Shown one piece after another: positions 55,350 to 64,000 of a DNA stretch of 64,000 bases; within the stretch, counting starts at the first letter, position 1, and the number at the start of each line of letters is the position of its first letter. The stretch comes from Scilla litardierei (Eukaryota; Streptophyta; Magnoliopsida; Asparagales; Asparagaceae). The stretch spans positions 800,535,610 through 800,599,609 of the forward strand of contig CM061142.1 of NCBI GenBank assembly GCA_030789695.1, read 5' to 3'. Both the position numbers and the translations under genes were made by a program. Below the pieces are notes generated by a model. The model did not search any database, was not told the origin of the DNA, and saw only the letters and a list, made by a program, of their open reading frames with translations.

Positions 55350-57863
55350 CATTGTGATTTGGATGAGCACACTCGTGATCACAAATGGCTAGGGGTAAAA
55401 ACTGGTAAGAAAGTCATATCTGATATGATTGATGAAGAGTCATCTTCCGATTACAGAGTCAAGCAATTTGTCGTGCATACACCGAGGTTGCTAGGCTCAG
55501 GGTGATTGGACCTCTTACCCATTAATTTAATTTTATTAAATCGTTCATTATTAAAGCTTAGAACGATCACAAAATTAGTGGGAGTGTATAGATAGATAAA
55601 CGCCAATCTACCTATATTTAATATTGAACATATACTAAACTAGGGTATGTTCTAAGTTTACAAATGGAATCAAAATATAATATTTTAATGAAATAAGTTA
55701 ACTGGTCAAATAGGTTGATTAATTGAATATCAAGTTAAATTCTAATTGATAGAATTAAACTATATTCTTGTTGACATTAAAATGACCTTCTAAAGAACAG
55801 ACTTAAGAAATATGATTCCATTAAATTCTGGGTCCAACAAATAAACTCACGCTACATGTCACTCGCCTCTATATGGGGGCAGCTTGAACATATAGGATAT
55901 TCGAAGTATGTTTCTCCCTACAACTTGTTGAGCTACACTCAAGGTTGTATGGAAAAACAATTTTGATCCGCAAGGTTCTAAAATTCGATCAAACTATTTG
56001 AGTCGAATGTAAGTGCATGAGCGGTGCAAGACTATGTATCCCAACCGGTTCTTGAGACGAGCAACTTGTTGAGCTACACTCAAGGTTGCAAAGCTCAGGT
56101 GTTTGGATACATGAGATGCTTGCATAGCTATTTATTTATGTTGGGTTATTTAATATCTAAATGAGATTTAGAAAAGGAAGAAGGCACTCCGGAAAGTCAA
56201 TTGAGAAAGTTAGTTATATCTATCATTAGTAAAGGCATAAGTAGGAGGAAATGAAAATGTGACATATTTTGATGTCACGATTTTAGAATAATCGTTATAC
56301 AAAAGACATCTAACATATTTTGTTGAATGTCGTCACCTTGCTTCTAAAGCAATGTTTTGTGTTAGTAATTTGTAATAACTATAATATATTAAAAGTTAAT
56401 ATATAATGCGCAAGGAAGTAAGAACCTTATATGTCAAAATAGACTAGGCCGTATCGAGAGACTAAGCTTCACAAGTCACATAAAGAGGGGTCTGACCTCT
56501 CGTATTATGAAGTCTATGGACATTTGTGAATCTTATTCTCTTAAATACAATGGGCAAAACTCCTTCTGTAAGACAGTGGGAGAATGAGTTGTTGAACTCA
56601 GTCTCGTACATACATATGTATCCGGACTCAAGTCTAAATTATCCATCATTGAGTTAGTCTCATTTTATTACGACATGTGTTCTTGCTGAAACACAAGTCT
56701 AATAAAATAGAGAACAAAATGATAGAAGTATTTAAACGAATTCAATTAGATCGAATGGTCAATACTTAGCTGTATAAAAACTTGCGTAATCAAAAGAAAA
56801 TATGATTTTCTCTCAAGTCAAGTCTGTTAACACATCGGTCTGTTAAAAGGTATGAATCGCACTTAGTTAGACTTGGTGTGATCCATAGCAAGTGACTCGG
56901 AGTTAAGTCCTCTCCTGGGTTAAGTCCCAGATAGTAATGCCTAAATTTTGATAATGTTCTATGAGGACATTATCAATAAGATATTCATTAAATCAATCGT
57001 AAGGAAGTTGTATAATTACACGAATCTCGTGAGACGAAGAGTCGAGTTAGACATCATAACTGATGATGACTTAGTCAACTTCCGGGATGAAATTCAGAGT
57101 AGTAACTCCGATTAAAAACTTTGATATAGTTAGAGTAGGTCCGAGCACGTGAATAAAAGTATGGACGTCAGTTTACGTGCCCAAGAAAAATGTTTCCTCA
57201 TTTTCTGCAGGTAAATTTTCAAGTTAGAAGATTGCAGAAGAAAGGAACATAGTGAAGTACAATTATGTTGGTTGAGAACGGTTTTCATTCTAATTCCTAT
57301 AAACGGATTAAGTTGAAACCGTCTAGCCAGCAGATGTGTACGGATCTACTTGGATCGAACTCGATGTAAATGCTCATGATGACCATAAAAATTGGAACAT
57401 TCAATTATACGTTCGTTTTTCTAAATATGATTTAGACGAACCAACTCATATGAATCACAAAGAGAGTTTTCAAGGTCAGTGGGCACAAACAAATTACATG
57501 CGAGGCATCAACGGGATGGAACATATGTTTTGACAAAGTAATCAAAGAGTTTGACACTTTATCAAAAATGATTATGAACCATCTTATATTAACCAGTAAC
57601 TAATCTAAAATTATCATCGTAAGGTACGATGAACTGGATAAGATCTAGGGAAATAAAATATTATATATTCCGACAGACCAAGAGAATTATTTGAATGAGA
57701 TTCAAATGGTTGGTCTAACATGAACATAGAAACCTCTTACGTCTATACTGTTGACGGTTTTAGCAGATTCACTCACAAAGGCTCTACCACATGAAGTCGG
57801 AAAAAACCTATGTAAAAACGGTATGAGACATCGAGATAAATGGGCCTGAGTGCAAGTGCGAGA
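55350..57863 (+). other. non-coding 3' internal region of the large element
   Basis: 2.5 kb with no frame longer than 65 codons and no domain I recognise. TTGTTGAGCTACACTCAAGG occurs twice (near 55925 and 56068), each a TTGAG/CTCAA hairpin also seen near 44698. A purine-rich AGTGGGAG is near 55577. Confidence 0.65.
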
Positions 57864-60342
57864 TGTATAGAGATGATGCCCTCGAGGAAATTTATCTATG
57901 TGTGAATAGCACAAACATCTTGTTCGAAATAACAGTAAGCTGTTTGGTATAGTTTTATCTAAGTTAATCAATAATGTAGTAAAATATTAGATATTAACTT
58001 AGGTAAAATCCTGAGACTTTATGTAAGGTCAAACATGTATCGAGATGAGTATCTCGATCATAGAGAAATGCTTGATCGTCTGTACCATAAGTCTAAAAGG
58101 GTTCGTGGTCGTAGATGTTTCTAAACAAGGATATCGAAATATCGGATAGACCATTGTGTCTTAGTCTTCACCGTTTAGCGGTGGCGATGATCTCATGATC
58201 GTTTGACTTGGCAAAGTCGAAGACGAGACACAGGTGCTCATTAGAGAATGAGTTCACTGAACGATCCACAAGAGTTATCATATGGTTATATTGACCAATC
58301 TGTCAATGATAACTCTTAGTGATGATAGGCAAGTTGGTCTTTTGACTTGAGGCCATTTTACGAACCTGTGCGTGAACGGTGCCACTTAGATCACTGACCT
58401 AACTTCGAGGCTAGGCCTATCGAAAGGTTTTTGATTGGGTGTCACTTGAAGCGTACGAGGAGAGTAATGACCAAGAGAGGATTCGTCTCTCCCGGTCAAT
58501 GGGAGTTAGTGTCGTAGAGTTAGTTCGGTCTTTAGTAAAATCTCTGATCAGAGTATGTTGGAAGAAGTCCAACATTCGTTGACTAAAGATCAATAGAAAC
58601 TAACCGGATTCAAGTTATTGGGGTGATAGTTTGACCGTACCCTAGACTTGATCTACACGACATAGTTTAGACGAAGAGACTAAAACTGCGGAACTCATCA
58701 CGGACACAGTCAGGGTGGTCCCGACAATACTCATGTCGATGAGTCAACCACATAATTATGATTCTGAAACAGGGACGACAACTACTGCTAGTGGTTACTG
58801 CCGTATAGGGCTTCGAGCCCAACCTGTAGTAAGGGTCAGGTTGTAGGGTCTCACACAGAGTGCGACCTTCATCTAGTAATATGTAGAATCATTAGGGAGA
58901 ATATGCATTTGATGCAAGGGATAGAAAATTGCATTTGATGCAAATGATAATTTTAAGCATAGTTAGGGACTAATTTGCATATGATGCAAAAGGGGTTAAA
59001 TGTGTCTTAAATTGTTTAAGACCATATTTAATATTATAAATGCATGGAAAAGGTAACTTGTAAGACGGAAATGTCCCGCTCTAAACACAGGATCGAACGG
59101 CGTCCAAATCAGACGCCAAATACCCAAGTTACAGCCAATACAGATCAAAGGGGTCTTACCCATGCCCACACTGGACATGGGTCAGACCAGCACTGAACCA
59201 GGCCAGACCACTTAGGTCTGACCTGGACGCCAAGCCCACCTAAGCCAGGGCGCCCGGCCCTAGGCACCCAGCTCGCCTGGGCCAGGGCGCCCGGTCCTGG
59301 GCCCAGGCGTTGGGCGCCTGGGCCTGGGCCCAGGCAGGCCCAGGCGCCCAGGCTAGGCGCGCCCACACCAGGTGTCCAGCCTGGGCCAGGCGCCCAGACC
59401 AGGTGTCCAGCCTGGTCTGGGCTCGCCCAGGCCGGTGGGCCCCGCAAAAGTGGGTGCAGAGCCCTAGGGCTGTGCAGATTTGTGACGGCTGATTTTGGAC
59501 GAAAATCAAGCCTTGGGCTGATCTTTGGGCGATCAATTGGAGGGCCAAACGGACTCCAATTGACTCGTTGTTTTTTCCTATGCGTTCACCATTGAACGCC
59601 CTTCAATTTGGTAGGTTGTACCAAGATTGAAGCTCAACAGTGAGGGAGTTAAAATTCACGGAAGTTTGTCCTTTGTTAAAGGCAAACTAACTTGATTTAA
59701 TTAACTCAAATTTAATAGTCCCACATCGGTTGTGGAGAAAAGGGGAGAGTCAGTCGTCTATATAAATAGGGGCCTTCCCCCTTCCTCCATATTCGTCCCA
59801 AGCTCAAGATCTGAGCGTCTCTCAAAAACGTTGGAGCACGCTCGGATCAAAGCTTAAATTAATTCATCTTCTCCCTAAATTTCTTCCTTACCCCTGAAGG
59901 GCTCTAGCGAAGCCACGAAGGGGTTCGGATTCGGATCCGAAATCTTGGCGAAGGCTTTCACTCGTGTGAAACTTTCTTTGGTGCGTGGTTGGCTCGGCAA
60001 CACGAGGATTGCTCGCCTCGGGATGCAGAGCGGTTCGAGGAGCGGTTCGGCGTGGGACATGGATCGGCTCGGAAGACGGTGTGGTACACCTTGCCTGCCC
60101 CAGGGCAAGGTTTCAGGTATGTTTTAGAAGCTTTCGTTTTAATTATTCGCAGTAGTTTAGATCCCTCTTGGGGTGGTCAGATCCACCCCGAGTTGGCAGA
60201 GATCCTGGCTAAGGGTCTTGTTCCTTAGGTCTGCATGTTAATTAGATTAACATATTATTTTTCGCTGCATTTTTGTTTTTGTGGTCCATACGACTTAGGA
60301 TGGGCACGGATTTGTGCCCTAAGGGTCCGCCAAAACCCTACA
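57864..60342 (+). repeat. 3' LTR of the large element
   Basis: 2479 bp, TGTATAGAG...CCCTACA, uninterrupted. A GC-rich island is at 59220-59450, TATATAAATAGG near 59758. It provides the empty site for the solo LTR in the 5' copy. Confidence 0.88.
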
Positions 60343-60347
60343 AATAG

Positions 60348-60578
60348 CGCCAGAGTTCGACCCTGAGACCGCAGCTTTTAGAGCTATTTGAACTTATGTC
60401 CTTCCTTTATTTCATGTATATTTGTTGGAGTATATTGTACAGTATGAATTGTAATAATTGGACACTATTTGGGTATTTTTGTAGATCTCTGCATCGTGGC
60501 TATTTTGTTTTCACTGGTTAACTGCAGGACCTGCGCAAATATCAAATAAGTAACGGTCCCCGAGAGCGGGTCGTTACA
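60348..60578 (+). mobile_element. Tekay/Del-like gypsy LTR, right part
   Basis: Continues 37862 after the AATAG duplication and ends GAGCGGGTCGTTACA. No tRNA primer site follows. Confidence 0.6.
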
Positions 60579-61292
60579 GAATCTAGACATGGCTCGGTTT
60601 CAGGAATCCTAATCATCACTACTTTGGTTGTCGTGGGGTTATCATATCTCTTTTGAATCACTAAACATTCATGAAGCAATAGAAGTATCAATCAAATCAC
60701 ACAGGATTCAAATGATTTTCAGATTTGATTCATTCATTTTTAGTCTAACTGTTTCGAGAATATGTTTATGAAACTATGGATTCTACTATGAAAAAGCATA
60801 TTAATAAAGATACACTAATCAAGGAATCGAACTCTAATCTAACAGATATCAGAGTTCATAAAAAATAAATGCACGATAATTCATAGAAAATGAAGCATAT
60901 GAGACATAAATATAGAAGTGAACATGGTTCATATGGAAATTTCGAAGTGTGTTTTACGATGAAGCAAAGTGCGTGCACTATGCGCTCCCCCAATCTTAAA
61001 CATCACATTATCCTCAATGTGTGTATGATATAAATAGAGGACAACGACAAGATGGGGGGCCATTCAACAAAATAGTTTCTCTCCCCAAAGCTTAAACATC
61101 ACATAAAAATTGGGGAGAGAGGCGAAATAAGCGCCAAATATAAGGGTGTGCATGGATAATAAATAGTGGATTGGGTGCAAAAGATAATTGAGCCATCATA
61201 TGTAGTGAACTTATTAAACTAAGAAAGCATAAAAAATCATATACGGTCCTCTCGCTGTGGAGAGGATTCATGATTATTGAAAGCATAAAATA
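60579..61292 (-). other. non-coding region 3' of the gag-like ORF
   Basis: Two GATGTTTAAG...TGGGGAG motifs on the minus strand (near 61100 and 61000). No coding frame. Confidence 0.5.
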
Positions 61293-62995
61293 CTACACTA
61301 CTAGATTGGTACCACCTGTAGCAAAAGGCGGGTCCAATATCTTTGTCGGTGCAGGCAGCTGCTCTATCTGCACTTTCCATGGCTCCGCCAGGTGCGTATC
61401 TCCACGGGCTCCATCAGATTCCAGCAATGCGGCTCCTAGCATCTCTCCAAGGACTCCACCTGCACCCTGGAACAAATAAGCCGTATCAATCTGATGTGGA
61501 TAATTCTTCCCCAAAATAAATGTATTCCAGAGAGGGTCATCAACAATAGTATTTAAAATTAAAGATGGTTGACAACACTTCCTTGGAAATAAATATCTGC
61601 TCTCGTGCACCACGTCGATCAACTCCTCGTTGTTTGCCTCAGGTTGTTCAGGTAGCTTTGGCATATAAGCGTGTGTCTCATCAGGCAACTCCTCATCATC
61701 GTCAGACTCGTCCCAGCGCACCCCCTGATCATATTCAATATCATCCATGGGTGCTGACTCCTCGCTCTCCTCCTCGTATACGTCCCATCGTACCTCTTGT
61801 TCATATGTATGTGTATCCTGCAAAAGGCACGATGAGTCATCAAAATCTGAATCATAAAAAACATCATACACGGGAGGGGAATCAAATGTAAGAAACAAGG
61901 GGGTAAAGAGATCTCCCTGAGTGGGAGTAGTAAGCTCTAGTGGGTGATCCTTTGAGGGATGCTCACCCTCTGTAGAAGGTGGGGGTGGTGCAATCTCCTC
62001 TATGGCCTCCTCCTGAACATTAACCTCTGGCTCTGCAGTGATACTCCCTGAGTGTCTCGTCTCGATTATCTCATCAGAAGTAACTGTAATCATGCCAGGT
62101 GTCACAGTCTCGTCGGAGGTGACAGCGTCCATATTCTCACAACGCACTGCCTCAACCTCCTCCTCGGGCTCCTCAGGTATAGAAGGCAATGTAAACTTAC
62201 TCTTCTCCTTTTTATGCCTTCTTCTTCCTTTCCGTCCTGGAACACGAGGTACCCTATAGTGTGGGTTGGCCTTCTCAATAGTAGGTGTAGGTGGCTCTAT
62301 GGGCTCATGTATCTCGGCCACTGTATAAAAGTGGGTCTTGTGCCCCTCAACTAGAGCGTAGACTCCATCATCAATTGTGCCCGTGGAAGAGATACGATGA
62401 GTAATAAAGTTTTGAAATCCAAGCTCAAAAGGGTCACCTGCCATTATTGTTAATGGATCGGTGTATCGAACTGTGTCCACAATGCTTCTCAATAGGTCCA
62501 TATATGTGTCCTCCTCTGGCAGCTCGGATGTCTCTATTTGTGGAGTGTTGATGGTGTAAAGGTGGATATGATCACCTTCAAGTGAAGCATACACTCTATC
62601 TATGATAGTACCTGCACTAGAGACATTAGCCATAACAAAATCGATGAATACTTGGTCGGATGGTTTACCTACCATAACGGTTATCAAACCGGCAGATCGA
62701 GCATCATCTATCATTTGCTCCAAGGTTGCTGCCAACTGCAGATCACTGAACTTTTCCACTTGCATCCTCTCCATAAACTCATGTAATGGTCCCTTTAGCC
62801 TTCTAGCGAAGATATCAAATAGCTTGGAACCATCCCACTCATGGTCTGACCCAGTCTGTAACATTCATAACATTCTTTCGAACTTGCACAAGGCTTCTCT
62901 GAAGGACTCTCCATCAGCCTAATAGAATGTAACGAGATATGTATAGGATCGTATAGAACCCGGTCGTATCTTCGGAAGCACCATCGCTGCATCAA
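61293..62995 (-). pseudogene. gag-like protein with acidic C-terminus, two upstream stops
   Basis: A 523-codon frame opens at 62864; the same frame continues upstream past TGA near 62868 and TAG near 62920 to about 62995. The N-terminal part (SFREALCKFERML, DIFARRLKGPLHEFMERM) looks like a retrotransposon gag core. The middle has two repeats of a roughly 70-residue module (TIIDRVYASLEGDHIHLYTI and TIDDGVYALVEGHKTHFYTV). A basic patch GRKGRRRHKKEKSK is followed by a long Asp/Glu-rich tail. No zinc knuckle. I do not recognise the tail. Open for over 500 codons, so recently active or under selection. Confidence 0.6.
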
Positions 62996-63171
62996 CTATA
63001 CCTGATCAAGGAAAGTAGACAACCTGAAAAAGACGTCAGTGGTACAAAAAGAGATAGAGATAATAATACTAGCAGGTGGTGGGGAAAAAAATCTGTCTGT
63101 TTGTTTTTGTTTGTTTTTTAATGCAATCTAATCAAACTAATTGTGGTAAATAGATAATATGGCAGAACGCC

Positions 63172-63275
63172 TCCCCGGCAACGGTGCCATAAACTTGATG
63201 CGTCCGAAATATAACCCTAGAGCGACCTAGTTATGGCGCAAATTACACGGAGATAAATCCCCGGCAACGGCGCCA
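63172..63275 (-). other. duplicated primer binding site
   Basis: TGGCGCCGTTGCCGGGGA at 63275-63258 and TGGCACCGTTGCCGGGGA at 63189-63172, both preceded by ATCAAGTTTA, 86 bases apart. One is the normal primer site next to the LTR. Confidence 0.75.
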
Positions 63276-63281
63276 TAAACT

Positions 63282-64000
63282 TGATCGACCTGGAATTAAC
63301 TCCGAAACGATGTCGTCTAACCGCAAGCGTACGGTATAGTGGCAAGCGGGTATCGAACACGGGGAAGTGGTGCTATAATACATATCTACTCCTAGGTTGA
63401 GTTAGACTTGCAGATTTATTGGTGGATGTGGATTGTGGAGTGTCGTAATGGTGATGGATGCGAAAGTCGTGTCACTCGATGTCGCAAACAAAGGGTTTCA
63501 CACAAAGAAAGAAAGAAAAGACTAGGGCTTTAGGACTCACCACTAGGATCTTCGGATGTCGATGCTAGGTTAGGAATTCTACGTTGCATTGGTTTTATTA
63601 GGGGTTGTAGCATCTAGGAAGTGAATTCATGCGTCTGGACATCATGAATCTAACATACTGTATTCACCCCGCTCGCGCGATAGATGCATACGGTACGTGC
63701 ATTAAGGATCTACAATAATCTCACCACTCTCGTGGTTCGAATGCTCTTAACTCGTACCACTCTCGTGGGTTAGAGCTTTGAGGTATTTTGGTGGCTCTTA
63801 TTGACGCAATGGCGGTAGCCGTCAATTCGTGGTATAGTTCGTCGGTGGATCCCATCAAGGCACGAGCCGGTCATGGTTACGAGCCTTGGTTGAATCCACT
63901 AACTCCCTAATTAAATCCGTAGGATACTTCTTAAGCTAATCGATTCCATCGACCGTGTGTATGATCTCAGTACGAGTTCTCCTAGGGATTTTGCTAGATC
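63282..64000 (-). repeat. 5' LTR of the Athila/Tat-like element (partial)
   Basis: Begins on the plus strand TGATCGACC beside the primer site and runs out of the window. Contains a short repeat ACCACTCTCGTGG near 63723 and 63757. No ORF. Confidence 0.5.

Larger units (their letters stand above)
37863..60342 (+). mobile_element. large non-coding LTR element (LARD-like), host of nested insertions
   Basis: LTRs at 37863-43582 (contains a 3.3-kb solo LTR) and 57864-60342. Target duplication AATAG at 37858-37862 and 60343-60347. A tRNA-Met site follows the left LTR, and a worn purine tract AAGTGCGAGA precedes the right one. Without insertions about 8.7 kb. No gag or pol is recognised in 43597-44865 or 55350-57863, so it would depend on proteins of other elements. 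In about 255 LTR bases compared I counted roughly 12 differences. Confidence 0.88.
60579..64000 (-). mobile_element. Athila/Tat-like gypsy element with gag-like ORF only (partial)
   Basis: Minus orientation: LTR at the right window edge, TGGCGCCGTTGCCGGGGA primer sites (two), a long gag-like frame, then non-coding sequence with the ACATTGAGGATAATGTGATG motif and a GGGGGAG tract that often lies 3' of gag in plant Athila/Tat elements. No RT or integrase. The left end is cut by the Tekay-like LTR. Confidence 0.6.

Noticed and set aside
57336..57533. 65-codon ORF in the large element
   Set aside because: No motif, surrounded by non-coding sequence; length is within chance for the region.

Overview
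This is a plant nuclear genome window, almost certainly angiosperm and from repeat-rich heterochromatin. Every recognisable reading frame belongs to an LTR retrotransposon or an endogenous pararetrovirus. Primer binding sites match plant initiator tRNA-Met and the TGGCGCC-type sites of plant Ty3 elements. I find no host gene, rRNA, tRNA gene or CRISPR array. The species cannot be named from what is visible.

Left part (1-13 kb): the 3' half of a Ty3/gypsy element with a gag but no pol (gag end 1-192, hairpin minisatellite, antisense accessory gene about 9523-11429, putative 3' LTR 11829-12710). A 7.7-kb Ty1/copia element (599-8334, duplicated target CAACT) sits inside the minisatellite. Its two 604-bp LTRs differ at only two positions although its pol is ruined. 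A MITE-like inverted repeat follows (12748-13109).

Middle-left (13.8-24.9 kb): a GC/GA/TA microsatellite, then an 870-bp sequence present twice in direct orientation (14006-14872; 16936-17361 plus 21812-22250). Between the copies lies a 2-kb fragment of an endogenous Caulimoviridae-like virus on the minus strand (leader hairpin, tRNA-Met site, two small ORFs and the start of a movement-protein ORF). The second copy is split by a 4.45-kb copia element (17362-21811, target ATTAG). A decayed copia relic follows.

Centre (24.9-31.5 kb): a second gag-only gypsy element on the minus strand with the same unusual plan as the first: gag, hairpin minisatellite, antisense accessory gene with introns, no pol. 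Its 5' LTR runs into a 500-base assembly gap.

Right part (31.5-64 kb): a nest of elements. An Athila/Tat-like gag-only gypsy element (minus, 60579-64000 and beyond) carries a Tekay/Del-like LTR (34542-37862 plus 60348-60578). That LTR is split by a non-coding large element (37863-60342, target AATAG). The large element is in turn split by a 3.3-kb solo LTR (38890-42170) and by a 10.5-kb chromovirus (44866-55349, target CATTG) with gag, protease, RT, RNase H, integrase and chromodomain. The chromovirus has two well-placed GT-AG introns, one between gag and protease and one inside the integrase core. A relative of the large element lies inverted at 31516-34541.

The most interesting signals are the two candidate introns in the chromovirus, the gag/antisense-gene architecture repeated in two unrelated-sequence elements, and tandem arrays whose monomers each form a hairpin with paired base changes between monomers.
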